This document shows, one piece after another, positions 35,901 to 45,339 of a stretch of DNA of 64,000 bases; the stretch's first letter is position 1; every line of letters begins with the position of its first letter. The DNA is taken from contig NZ_CP128187.1 in NCBI RefSeq assembly GCF_035207705.1, positions 3,720,001-3,784,000 on the forward strand, given 5' to 3'. The notes under the pieces are model-generated. The model saw nothing but the letters and a program-made list of their open reading frames with translations. It did no database searches and was not told where the DNA came from. Origin of the DNA: Maribacter sp. BPC-D8. Lineage in GTDB: Bacteria; Bacteroidota; Bacteroidia; Flavobacteriales; Flavobacteriaceae. The translations under genes were made by a program, and so were the position numbers.

Positions 35901-37697
35901 TTAATCGTTTAGCTTCAATACCGCCATAAATGCCTCTTGAGGCACTTCTACGTTACCAACTTGACGCATACGTTTTTTACCTTTCTTTTGTTTTTCAAGA
36001 AGTTTACGTTTACGAGAAATATCACCACCATAACATTTAGCAGTTACATCTTTACGTAAGGCTTTTGTAGTTTCTCTAGAAATGATTTTTGCACCAATAG
36101 CAGCTTGAATTGGAATATCAAACTGTTGTCTTGGTATCAGTTCTTTTAGCTTGGCACAAATCTTCTTACCAATATTTACAGCATTATCAGCATGTAGTAA
36201 TGCAGATAGCGCATCTACCGGCTGTGCGTTTAGTAAAATATCTACACGAACCAGTTTAGAAGGTCTCATACCTATAGGCGTGTAATCGAAAGAGGCATAT
36301 CCCTTAGAGACGGTTTTTAAACGGTCATAAAAATCAAAAACGATTTCTGCCAAAGGCATGTCAAAATTAAGTTCAACACGCTCGGTGGTCAAATACGTTT
36401 GATTGGTAATTACACCACGCTTTTCAATACATAATGACATAACGTTACCTACGAAATCAGCTTTCGTAATAATGGTAGCTTTAATATAAGGTTCTTCAAC
36501 ATGATCAATACTTGATGGGTCAGGTAAATCTGTTGGGTTATTTACAACAATTGGGGTATCAGGATTTTTACGGGTAAATGCATGGTAACTAACATTGGGT
36601 ACCGTAGTAATTACCGTCATATTGAACTCGCGCTCTAGACGCTCTTGAATAATTTCCATATGTAGCATTCCTAAGAAACCACATCTAAATCCGAATCCAA
36701 GTGCTGCACTACTTTCTGGTGCAAATACAAGAGAGGCATCATTTAATTGTAGTTTTTCCATCGAAGCACGTAACTCTTCAAACTCATCGGTATCAACAGG
36801 GTAAATACCTGCAAAAACCATTGGCTTTACATCTTCAAATCCGCTAATTGCGTTTTTGGTTGGGTTAGCAGCATCAGTTATCGTATCACCTACTTTAACT
36901 TCACGAGCATCTTTGATTCCGGTAATTAAATAACCAACATCACCAGCCTTAACGCTCTTTTTAATTTCTTGTGTCAACTTTAAAGTACCTACCTCATCGG
37001 CATAATAGTCTTTGTCGGTTGCTACAAATTTTATCTTTTGTCCCTTTTTAATTTCGCCATTTATAACCCTAAAATAAGTTTCAACACCTCTAAACGGGTT
37101 GTAAACAGAATCAAACACAAGTGCTTGTAATGGTTCGTCTAGGTTACCTTTTGGTGCTGGAATACGCTCAATAATAGCACTTAATATTTCTTCAATACCA
37201 ATACCGGTTTTTGCAGATGCAGGTATTACTTCCTCTGCCTTACAACCTAAAAGATCAACAATATCATCGGTAACCTCTTCTGGGTTGGCACTTGGTAAAT
37301 CAACCTTATTTAAAACAGGTATGATCTCAAGGTCGTTTTCTAAAGCTAAATATAAATTAGAAATCGTCTGTGCTTGAATACTCTGTGCAGCATCTACCAC
37401 CAATAATGCACCTTCACAGGCAGCAATTGATCTAGAAACTTCGTATGAGAAATCTACGTGACCAGGAGTGTCAATTAGATTTAAAATATATTCTTCACCC
37501 TTGTAGGTGTACTCCATTTGTATGGCATGACTTTTTATAGTGATACCACGCTCTCTTTCAAGATCCATACTATCAAGCAACTGTTCCTTTTTCTCTCGAT
37601 CGGTAACAGAACCGGTAAACTCTAACAGTCTGTCTGCCAGGGTACTTTTACCATGGTCAATATGTGCAATAATGCAGAAATTTCTAATGTTTTTCAT
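35901..37697 (-). CDS. lepA: elongation factor 4 (LepA), back-translocating GTPase
   Basis: A 598-residue translational GTPase. G1 [15 protein letters not shown]2/G3 [14 protein letters not shown]4 LNKVDLPSA, then domains II, III, V and the LepA-specific C-terminal domain ([29 protein letters not shown] region, ending with the Lys-rich [20 protein letters not shown]). EF4 acts on stalled or mistranslocated ribosomes. Full length, all motifs intact. It lies convergently against the LytTR gene and divergently from the second beta-barrel gene. Confidence 0.97.
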   Translation of the reverse strand: MKNIRNFCIIAHIDHGKSTLADRLLEFTGSVTDREKKEQLLDSMDLERERGITIKSHAIQMEYTYKGEEYILNLIDTPGHVDFSYEVSRSIAACEGALLVVDAAQSIQAQTISNLYLALENDLEIIPVLNKVDLPSANPEEVTDDIVDLLGCKAEEVIPASAKTGIGIEEILSAIIERIPAPKGNLDEPLQALVFDSVYNPFRGVETYFRVINGEIKKGQKIKFVATDKDYYADEVGTLKLTQEIKKSVKAGDVGYLITGIKDAREVKVGDTITDAANPTKNAISGFEDVKPMVFAGIYPVDTDEFEELRASMEKLQLNDASLVFAPESSAALGFGFRCGFLGMLHMEIIQERLEREFNMTVITTVPNVSYHAFTRKNPDTPIVVNNPTDLPDPSSIDHVEEPYIKATIITKADFVGNVMSLCIEKRGVITNQTYLTTERVELNFDMPLAEIVFDFYDRLKTVSKGYASFDYTPIGMRPSKLVRVDILLNAQPVDALSALLHADNAVNIGKKICAKLKELIPRQQFDIPIQAAIGAKIISRETTKALRKDVTAKCYGGDISRKRKLLEKQKKGKKRMRQVGNVEVPQEAFMAVLKLND

Positions 37698-37901
37698 AGC
37701 GGTAACAGTAATAATAAAGCCAATTTATACCAGGATTATTGCCCCGGCATTAAAGAGCAATTGCAAATATAATCTAATTTATAGCGCTAAGCTTGAGTGT
37801 AGTTACCTATTTATAGTTGCGTAGATTGATTTGGATTACATATATTGTAAAGGATTACAACGTTTTTTTAACTAGATTTGATTACCAACCCCGAGTCAAC
37901 T

Positions 37902-40304
37902 TTGAAACAACTAACGGCTATTTTATTCTTCTGCATAGGTATGTCCCATTTTGGGTATAGTCAAACCTTTGAATTAAAAGGTGAGGTTAAAGATCAATAC
38001 CAAGAACCCGTTGCATTTGCGTCTGTATTTCTACTGACCGTTACAGATTCTGTATTGGTTAAAGGAAGTTCTGCCGACGAAAATGGAGCGTTTTTATTCT
38101 CTGATATTGCAGAGGGACTCTATTTTTTAAAAGCGTCTTATGTAGGTCAAACATCAGAAAACTTAGCGATAGAGATTTTAAAGGACACCAAAATCGGAGC
38201 AGTAATAATTGAGCAGCAAGCAGAACAACTTAATGAAGTTACGGTTGTAAGCAATAAACCTGTAGTAAAAAGAGAAGTTGATCGCATTGTTTTCAATGTG
38301 GAAAATACTGTCATTTCTCAGAACAGTTCTTGGGATATTCTTCGTCAAACACCAGGAGTCATTATGATGAATGATGAGTTGAAAGTAAGAAATCAAGAAA
38401 CAACGGTTTATATCAATAATCGAAAAGTGCAACTGTCTGCAGAAGAGGTTAGAAGTCTGTTAGAAAACTACCAAGGCGAGAATATAAAATCAGTTGAGGT
38501 TATTCATAATCCGCCAGCAAGTTATGATGCTGAGGGTGGGTCAATTTTAAATATTGTTACCAGTAAAAATGTATCTGTGGGCTATAAAGGCAATGTAAAT
38601 GCTGGGTATACACAAGGAGTTTTTCCGAAGTACAATTTTGGAACATCGCATTTTTATAAAACCAAAAAACTAAATGTAAATGCAAGCTATAATTACACAC
38701 CCAAAAAGGAATTTAAGAATACTTTGAGCAGTACCAATTTTATGGATAATACTGGTATTACTTCTATTTGGGATACAGATTTTGATCAAGTAATACGTAC
38801 TAATACCCATAGCGCAGGGGTATCGGTAGATTATCAATTTAACGAAAAGAACTCCCTAAGCTTAACAAGCAACGCACAATATCAACCAAAAAAGGATGCT
38901 GATTTTTTTCAGGAAACTACCATTAAAAACAGCGCAGGGGTATTAGATTCTATATTCAGAACCAACAGTTTTTTAAGCGAAAAGAAGCATAATGTTTCGG
39001 GCGATCTTACTTTTAAACATCAGTTTAAAGACCAAGGAAATTTAACTGTAAATGCACACTATACAAATTTTGGTTTAGACCGAAATCAAGATGTAAACTC
39101 AGATTATTTTCAGCCTAGTGGCTCATTTCTGCGCGATTTTAATTTCTCGACTATTGCCGATCAACAGATAGAAATAAAGACCGCTCAAATAGATTACACT
39201 GATTATTTTGGCAGTGTATTTTTTGAAACAGGGGCAAAAGGTTCTTTTATTGATTCTGAAAGTAGATTAGATTATTTTTTACAGAATAACGGTACGCAGT
39301 TTATACCTAATTTATCTGATGACTATACCTATGACGAAAGCGTGTATGCGGGTTACTTTAGCCTTTCGAAAGACTGGGATAAATGGAGTATAAAAACTGG
39401 GTTACGTGCAGAACAAACAGAAAGTTCAGGAGTGTCTGTAAATGTATCAAGTATGAATAAGCTTAGTTATTTTGAACTATTCCCATCATTATACATTCTG
39501 CACAATATCAATGACCACCATAGTTTGGCATTTGATTATGCTAGAAAAGTGCAACGCCCTCGTTATGAAGATTTGAATCCGTTTAGAACCTATATTAATG
39601 AACGTACCTTTCAAGAGGGTAACCCTAATTTAACACCTAGTTTTAGCCATAATTTCAACTTGAATTATACCCTTAATCAAGAATTCTTTTTTGACTTCTA
39701 TTACCGTGATAACGGTATGTATATTTCTACACTTACTTTTCAAGATAATGATAATCTCGTTTTAAGAGATGTTACTCAAAACGTATTAGAAAGTACCTCT
39801 TACGGTTTTGATTTTTCATACGGCAAGTCAATCACTAATAATTGGTATTTGTACAGCTATATTTCTCTTTTTCATGAAGAGGAATCTTTTATTGCATTAC
39901 AAAGTGATGAGTATTCTTTTACCAATGATTTTGACGGTGCGTATATAGACCTTACAAATTATATAACGCTGTCTAAAGACGGCAGTTTTAAAGGAGAACT
40001 AGGCTTTACATACTTGTCAGGCTGGTTGCAGGGATCTTATATACAAGAAGAAACTACAAATTTAACCGTAGGTTTAAGAAAATCATTTTTAAATAATAGA
40101 GCTGTACTAAGCGTAGGTGCAAACGACTTATTAGGTAAATATAATGGGTATGTATCTTCTAAATATTTAAACCAAGACAACGGTTATTTAACGGTTCCCG
40201 AAACCCAATTTGTAAAGTTTGGCTTCACGTACAACTTTGGTAATTTCCGCTTAGAAGACAACCAACGTGATATAGATAAAATAGAGCGCGAACGTCTAGA
40301 GTAA
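37902..40304 (+). CDS. outer membrane beta-barrel (TonB-receptor-like) protein, paralog 2
   Basis: About 800 residues with the same architecture as the 31737 gene: Ig-like regulatory domain (ELKGEVKDQYQEPVAFASVFL), plug-like domain (VYINNRKVQLSAEEVRSLLE, NPPASYDAEGGSIL) and OMP_b-brl_3 barrel (RKVQRPRYEDLNPF..., EGNPNLTPS). There is no ATG start; I choose TTG at 37902, which opens a good signal peptide (KQLTAILFFCIGMSHFGYSQ); another TTG at 37878 is possible. The C-terminus is acidic/basic (IDKIERERLE). Function unknown; probably nutrient uptake or sensing at the outer membrane. Confidence 0.88.
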   Translation: MKQLTAILFFCIGMSHFGYSQTFELKGEVKDQYQEPVAFASVFLLTVTDSVLVKGSSADENGAFLFSDIAEGLYFLKASYVGQTSENLAIEILKDTKIGAVIIEQQAEQLNEVTVVSNKPVVKREVDRIVFNVENTVISQNSSWDILRQTPGVIMMNDELKVRNQETTVYINNRKVQLSAEEVRSLLENYQGENIKSVEVIHNPPASYDAEGGSILNIVTSKNVSVGYKGNVNAGYTQGVFPKYNFGTSHFYKTKKLNVNASYNYTPKKEFKNTLSSTNFMDNTGITSIWDTDFDQVIRTNTHSAGVSVDYQFNEKNSLSLTSNAQYQPKKDADFFQETTIKNSAGVLDSIFRTNSFLSEKKHNVSGDLTFKHQFKDQGNLTVNAHYTNFGLDRNQDVNSDYFQPSGSFLRDFNFSTIADQQIEIKTAQIDYTDYFGSVFFETGAKGSFIDSESRLDYFLQNNGTQFIPNLSDDYTYDESVYAGYFSLSKDWDKWSIKTGLRAEQTESSGVSVNVSSMNKLSYFELFPSLYILHNINDHHSLAFDYARKVQRPRYEDLNPFRTYINERTFQEGNPNLTPSFSHNFNLNYTLNQEFFFDFYYRDNGMYISTLTFQDNDNLVLRDVTQNVLESTSYGFDFSYGKSITNNWYLYSYISLFHEEESFIALQSDEYSFTNDFDGAYIDLTNYITLSKDGSFKGELGFTYLSGWLQGSYIQEETTNLTVGLRKSFLNNRAVLSVGANDLLGKYNGYVSSKYLNQDNGYLTVPETQFVKFGFTYNFGNFRLEDNQRDIDKIERERLE

Positions 40305-40389
40305 AGTTAACTATTTAACTATCAGAACCTTTATTTTTTATTAAGAAAAAATTAAGATTTACGTAAGATAATTCAATATTACTTTCCTA

Positions 40390-40416
40390 CATTTAGTGTT
40401 ATACGCACACTAAATG
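40390..40416. repeat. 10-bp perfect inverted repeat over the start codon of paralog 3
   Basis: CATTTAGTGT (40390-40399) and ACACTAAATG (40407-40416) separated by seven bases. The right arm contains the ATG at 40414. The left arm overlaps TACATTTA (40388-40395), a seven-of-eight match to the TAnnTTTG -7 box. It could be a repressor operator or, if transcription starts further upstream, an RNA hairpin hiding the start codon. Confidence 0.6.
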
Positions 40417-42813
40417 ACTAAGAATTTCTATATAACACTACTATTTTGTCTTTCGTTTTCTCTAGCGTTTTCTCAAGATTTTATTATTAATGGTGTAGTA
40501 ATAGATGATAATCAAAACCCTGTTGTTTTAGCGAATGTAATTTTGTTAACCAGCGAAGGTGAATTCATTAAAGGCACGGTAACAAATGATCAAGGTTTTT
40601 ACGAGTTTAAAGCCGTTACCTCTGGCACTTATAATATTGTCGCCAGCTACATAGCAAATACTGTGGAGAGCTCTAATATTTCAATTTCAGAAAATATTGA
40701 AATGAAACCCTTAGTTCTTCAAAGCGCTCAAGAGTTAGATGAGGTTGTAGTCACTCAAAAAAAGCCAGTATTAGAACAACTAGCAGATCGCCATATTTTT
40801 AGTATTGAAAACACCGCATTATCTGATGGTGATATTTGGGATGTTTTAAAACGTACCCCTGGTGTTATGGTAATGAATAATCGTTTATACATCAATGGTA
40901 GCCCCAATGTTAATGTGATGATTAATGGTAAACTAGTAAACTTACCAGAAAGCGATATTGTGAACCTTCTTACCGGCAGCTCAGCCAGCAATGTAGAAGC
41001 TATTGAAGTAATTACGAGTCCGCCTGCTAAATACAGTGCAGAAGGCGGATTACTGATTAATATTAAAATGAAGAAAAACTTGGTTGCGGGTTATAATGGT
41101 GCCGTATTCAATAGATATACACAAGGGGTATTACCAAAGCACACACTAGGTACTGACCATTTTTTTAAAGGAAAAAAGATAGATTTCTCTACCAACTATA
41201 GTTTTAGCCACAATAGAAACTTGACGAGATATACCGACATTACTACCTATTTGGAAAACGGACAAGAAAGTGAAGTTTGGACAGCTGAACAAAAAATAAT
41301 AGGCAAGAAGAAAAGTCACAATATCAACCTCTTTTTAGATGTACAATTAAATGAAAAGAATACATTAAGCATAACCTCCACCTCTAATTTATCACCAAAC
41401 GGAAATACAGATTATTTCTCAATTACAGATATTAATACTATCGATGGCGACTTAACTGCTAGGTTAGATGGTTTAAACGTACAAAAAGATGATTCGTACA
41501 ACACATCTAACTATCTAGATTGGGTATATAAATTAAATGATAAAGGAGCAGAACTAACTACTAATGCCCATTTTACTTACTATGATTCTAAACAGAACCA
41601 GGTATTGAACAATAACATAGTACAGGGCTTTACAGAGAATACATCAGAAAACACATTGAATATAGGCTCAGATCAAATAATAAACCTTTTTAGTGCACAA
41701 ACAGACCTTACACTACCGCTAACAGAGCAATCTGTAATGGAAACAGGCTTGAGAGTGGCAACTATCAATTCTGAAGCGAGTATTATGCAATCTGGTTTTG
41801 ATGATTCGGTAAACGGAATAAGCCCTACAGAATCTGGTTTGTTTGATTATGACGAACAAATTTATGCAGGCTATGTCAGCTTAAATAACAATTGGGAAAG
41901 TTGGAAATTAAATGTTGGACTTAGAGCAGAGTATACAGATACCGAAGGTAATTTAGACATGTCGGCTTCTTTAAATACAACTTCTTATTTTAAACTTTTT
42001 CCTAATATGGCGCTTTCATATAAGAAAGAAAAGAATGCCTTTTATTTAAAATATTATAGAAGAATTACTAGACCGAGATATAGTAGCATAAATCCTTTTC
42101 AGTTCTATTTAACGGCAAATTCTCTTTATGAAGGTAACCCTAATTTAAAGCCGGCATATAGTGATTATGTGCAGTTCGATTATGTGTATGACCGCGATTA
42201 TAAAGTGGTATTCTTTGTCAATAGAAAATCCAATGAACAAGCGCAACAAATTATCCAAGACAACGAAACCAATACATTAAGAACTCAATATATAAATTTA
42301 GAACCCAATTATTTTTACGGTATCGATGCAAGTGTGTCGAAAGAGCTTACATCATATTGGTATCTATATGCTCTTGTTAGCCATTATCATGATAAAAAGA
42401 GCTTTACAGACCTAAACACAAATACCATAGTAGAGAATTCTATTTGGACCACCTTTATTCGCGCCAACAATTACTTCACACTTCTTAAAGATGAATCGCT
42501 CTTTGCCGATGTTACCTATACGTATTTTTCACCATACATTAGTGGTAATGCAATCTCGGAGTCATTTAGCAAATTAGGGGTATCGTTTAGAAAAACCTTT
42601 TGGAATAAAGACGCAAGTATTTCTTTGGGTGTTGAAGATATTTTTAATAACGGTAATACACTTTCAACTAGAAATTATCTTGATCAACGAAACACAGTTA
42701 GCGGTAGGGTCGAGAATAGATTATTTGTTTTAGGCTTTAGATATAAATTCGGAAACTCTAAAATACGAGATAACTCGAAAAGAAAGAATACAGAAGAGGG
42801 TAAGCGTTTATAG
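40414..42813 (+). CDS. outer membrane beta-barrel (TonB-receptor-like) protein, paralog 3
   Basis: A 799-residue outer-membrane protein, signal peptide 1-20 (ends LAFSQ), Ig-like regulatory domain (IINGVVIDDNQNPVVLANVIL), plug-like region (VMINGKLVNLPESDIVNLL, SPPAKYSAEGG) and OMP_b-brl_3 barrel (RRITRPRYSSINPFQFYL, YEGNPNLKPAYSD). It is closest in layout to the 37878/37902 gene, which ends 109 bp upstream, suggesting tandem duplication. Its start codon lies inside a perfect inverted repeat. Ends four bases before the convergent small membrane protein gene. Confidence 0.9.
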   Translation: MTKNFYITLLFCLSFSLAFSQDFIINGVVIDDNQNPVVLANVILLTSEGEFIKGTVTNDQGFYEFKAVTSGTYNIVASYIANTVESSNISISENIEMKPLVLQSAQELDEVVVTQKKPVLEQLADRHIFSIENTALSDGDIWDVLKRTPGVMVMNNRLYINGSPNVNVMINGKLVNLPESDIVNLLTGSSASNVEAIEVITSPPAKYSAEGGLLINIKMKKNLVAGYNGAVFNRYTQGVLPKHTLGTDHFFKGKKIDFSTNYSFSHNRNLTRYTDITTYLENGQESEVWTAEQKIIGKKKSHNINLFLDVQLNEKNTLSITSTSNLSPNGNTDYFSITDINTIDGDLTARLDGLNVQKDDSYNTSNYLDWVYKLNDKGAELTTNAHFTYYDSKQNQVLNNNIVQGFTENTSENTLNIGSDQIINLFSAQTDLTLPLTEQSVMETGLRVATINSEASIMQSGFDDSVNGISPTESGLFDYDEQIYAGYVSLNNNWESWKLNVGLRAEYTDTEGNLDMSASLNTTSYFKLFPNMALSYKKEKNAFYLKYYRRITRPRYSSINPFQFYLTANSLYEGNPNLKPAYSDYVQFDYVYDRDYKVVFFVNRKSNEQAQQIIQDNETNTLRTQYINLEPNYFYGIDASVSKELTSYWYLYALVSHYHDKKSFTDLNTNTIVENSIWTTFIRANNYFTLLKDESLFADVTYTYFSPYISGNAISESFSKLGVSFRKTFWNKDASISLGVEDIFNNGNTLSTRNYLDQRNTVSGRVENRLFVLGFRYKFGNSKIRDNSKRKNTEEGKRL

Positions 42814-42816
42814 ATA

Positions 42817-43011
42817 CTATGACAGCATAGCACCGCAGATTCCAAGGCTTATTAAACAATACACTCCAGCTAAAATCATAAATACTTTACCCGCTTTTTT
42901 CTTCTCATAATAAAATAAAACGGCACCTATAAGAATGAACAAAATTGCAGGACCGAACATTATTAGAAATAAGAAGGTCGCTAGACCATCTAAATTGCCT
43001 TCTAAAATCAT
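42817..43011 (-). CDS. small two-helix membrane protein downstream of radical SAM gene
   Basis: A 64-residue protein with two hydrophobic helices (about 10-33 and 42-62) joined by a basic loop YYEKKKAGK, so a helical hairpin in the inner membrane. Its start codon overlaps the stop of the radical SAM gene by four bases (ATGA type), strong evidence of translational coupling. I do not recognise a family. The tight coupling suggests it belongs to the same lipid-related pathway. Confidence 0.7.
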   Translation of the reverse strand: MILEGNLDGLATFLFLIMFGPAILFILIGAVLFYYEKKKAGKVFMILAGVYCLISLGICGAMLS

Positions 43012-44402
43012 ATCATTTCGTTTTGTAGTTCCTTTAGTCGTTCAATCTTATCATCCCTATAAAAGAGGTTCATAGTTTCAAACGGAATAATTTTATAGTC
43101 TTTATTTACGATGTGCACACATGATTTTTTTATAGCACGTACATCAAAGTTATGGGCATCTATAAACTGCATTATAATGATGCGAAACAAGTTATCATAC
43201 CCAAGCTCGGGCGCATCTATTTCTGGTAGGCAGCACATAATGCTCTTCAAGTTTTCCGAAGCTTTCTCTACAGAATTACCTGTGCTAAAAAGCTCAATCA
43301 TTTTACCATGTAGCTGTTCATCTTGCTCGTAAATAATGGTATTTTTTCCTTCGTTTAATAAGTCATCCGGATTTATAAAACGTGTAAGCGGATTCACTTC
43401 ATCGCCTAATTTCAAAGCATAGGCCATTACCAATGCATCAGGATTGCAAGGAACGGGTATTAAATCGTCCGACTCAAAAATTGGGGATTGTTCTAATATC
43501 TTTCTACGTACTTCTGTTAAGGTGATGCGGTTTTCATCCACTTCAAAATTCTCTAAACGACCTGCTATTTGGGTGGGCTGAAAAGTAACTCCGCGAACAC
43601 ATTTTTGCTTCAAGGCAAAATCTATGGTGCTTCCCATTTCGTGGTCGTTCAATCCTTTTTGTAGCACAACTACTAGTGTGGTAGAAAGGTTTAAAGTATT
43701 GAGATGCTCTAAAGCTTTTAAACGAACATCGGCTAAATCTCCACCACGCAAAGTTTGTAGCACTTTATTCTCCAACGAATCGAATTGTAAATACACTTCA
43801 AAATCTGGAGCATAAGTAGCCAATCGTTTAGCAAATTCAAAATCCTTCGCAATTTTAATTCCGTTGGTATTTAACATTAAATGCCGAATAGGTAGGGACT
43901 TGGCGTAATCTAGTATTTCAAAGAAATCGGGGTGAATAGTGGGCTCGCCACCACTAAGCTGCACCACATCTGGTTCGCCCTCGTTTTTTACGATAACGTC
44001 GAGCATTTTCTTTATTTCTTCAAGCGTTCTATGCCTACCATAAGTTGGCGAAGAACCAGCATAACAGGTAGGGCAGGTAAGGTTGCAACGATCGGTCAGT
44101 TCTATAACCGTAAGGCAAGAATGCTGCTCATGGTCAGGGCAAAGTCCGCAATCATAAGGGCAGCCATAATGAGTTTCAGTATTAAATATTTTCGGGTATT
44201 CAGAAGCCTTATTATAATTTCTTATGTTCTTATAATACTCGATGTCATCAGCAATAAGCACCTTAGATCTACCATGCTCTTTACAATTTTTAAGCATGTA
44301 CACCTTTTCGTTTTCAAAAACGATTTTAGCATCTACCCTTCTAAGACATTCTGGGCAAAGACTTAAAGTAAAATCATAATACGTATAGTTTTTTTCGGAC
44401 AT
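43008..44402 (-). CDS. radical SAM protein of the Tes (MJ0619)-like group
   Basis: A 464-residue iron-sulfur enzyme. The radical SAM motif is ELTDRCNLTCPTCYA (Cys106, Cys110, Cys113), followed by LSGGEPTIHPDFFEIL (SAM-binding). Before it are CPEC (16, 19), Cys40 and a second C-x3-C-x2-C set (Cys81, 85, 88, then 96), and the C-terminal end has CVHIVNKDYKIIPFETMNLFYR. This layout (N-terminal cysteine module, auxiliary cluster cysteines, C-terminal IPF...N..YR) is what I recall of the archaeal tetraether lipid synthase family and its bacterial relatives. Radical chemistry on a lipid is therefore a reasonable inference, not shown. It overlaps the Lgt-like gene by 29 bases and the small membrane gene by four. 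Confidence 0.85.
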   Translation of the reverse strand: MSEKNYTYYDFTLSLCPECLRRVDAKIVFENEKVYMLKNCKEHGRSKVLIADDIEYYKNIRNYNKASEYPKIFNTETHYGCPYDCGLCPDHEQHSCLTVIELTDRCNLTCPTCYAGSSPTYGRHRTLEEIKKMLDVIVKNEGEPDVVQLSGGEPTIHPDFFEILDYAKSLPIRHLMLNTNGIKIAKDFEFAKRLATYAPDFEVYLQFDSLENKVLQTLRGGDLADVRLKALEHLNTLNLSTTLVVVLQKGLNDHEMGSTIDFALKQKCVRGVTFQPTQIAGRLENFEVDENRITLTEVRRKILEQSPIFESDDLIPVPCNPDALVMAYALKLGDEVNPLTRFINPDDLLNEGKNTIIYEQDEQLHGKMIELFSTGNSVEKASENLKSIMCCLPEIDAPELGYDNLFRIIIMQFIDAHNFDVRAIKKSCVHIVNKDYKIIPFETMNLFYRDDKIERLKELQNEMI

Positions 44403-45156
44403 ATGTTATTCCCTGTAGGATGAATTTATAGTAGTAAACCAAACAAATTAAACATAATATTTGAATGCTGCTTAGACCTAGGGTATAAAAACTGTTGGGT
44501 TTTAGAAATTCGATACAGAAACGAAGGGAGAAATAACTGACCATAAAGAGCTTAAAAAGAGCTCCGTTCTTAAAAGTAAGATTTGATTTTTGAAGTCTAC
44601 GGATGATAATAAAAAGCACCGTTAAAAACACCACTTCATACAACGCAATAGGATGCCTGTGAATTCCATCACCTAAGTCCATACCTGTAAATAATGTTGT
44701 TTCTTTCCCATAGGTAAACTCTTTAATACCCGCTAAAAAGCAGCCAATTCTGCCAATGATAATCCCTAAGATAATAGGTAATGTAAACAGGTCTCCAGAA
44801 GAATGTTTTTCGCCAATAATCTTCTTGGCAAGCTCTACACCTAAAAGTCCGCCAAACAGTCCGCCCATTATGGTTTTGTTATTCAGATTGTATAGCCAAT
44901 CTTCTTGAATATGTGCCACGGGGTTCTCAAAAAATGCGATTAATCTAGAGAGAAACAAAGCTCCAAAAATGGCACCAATAATTATAGATAATCGGTTGTT
45001 AGATGAAATGACATCAGTACTTCTTTTCCGTAGAAAAACATAATATCTGAATGCGAGAAAGAACGCCAAGTATTCAAGAATAAGATGCATGTTTAATTTT
45101 ACACCAAATACAACAGGCTCATAAGGTATTGAGAAAATAAGGAGCGAATTAATCAT
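44374..45156 (-). CDS. divergent Lgt (prolipoprotein diacylglyceryl transferase) paralog
   Basis: A 260-residue inner-membrane protein with about seven transmembrane helices. The signature region reads GRIGCFLAGIKEFTYGKE...GDGIHRHPIALYEV. In housekeeping Lgt this region is GRxGNFxNxE; the Asn is Cys here, the next Asn is Ala and the Glu is Ile, so residues needed for diacylglyceryl transfer in E. coli Lgt (Asn146, Glu151 numbering) are replaced. It keeps the Arg of the signature, the HP and LYE elements. It is thus a paralog with another acyl or glycerolipid role, and the true lgt should be elsewhere. First of the three-gene overlapping cluster. Confidence 0.8.
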   Translation of the reverse strand: MINSLLIFSIPYEPVVFGVKLNMHLILEYLAFFLAFRYYVFLRKRSTDVISSNNRLSIIIGAIFGALFLSRLIAFFENPVAHIQEDWLYNLNNKTIMGGLFGGLLGVELAKKIIGEKHSSGDLFTLPIILGIIIGRIGCFLAGIKEFTYGKETTLFTGMDLGDGIHRHPIALYEVVFLTVLFIIIRRLQKSNLTFKNGALFKLFMVSYFSLRFCIEFLKPNSFYTLGLSSIQILCLICLVYYYKFILQGITYVRKKLYVL

Positions 45157-45310
45157 GAATTTATTGGTGGTAGATTTAGTAGTTTAAAAGACCAATTTCG
45201 TCACTAATTTACGCTCTTTCTATAAACAAGAATTAGAGCATGTGATTACTGCCTTCAAGACCATACAATTTATACAAAAGTCTAAGTAATGCCCTTGTCG
45301 TATTTTTATA

Positions 45311-45318
45311 TAACTTTG
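45311..45318 (+). promoter_or_regulatory. -7 promoter box of dusB
   Basis: TAACTTTG is an exact TAnnTTTG match followed by CA. It implies transcription start near 45323, which rules out the ATG at 45289 and supports the GTG at 45340 as start of dusB. Confidence 0.6.
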
Positions 45319-45339
45319 CAACCCAAAAATATTACGCCA

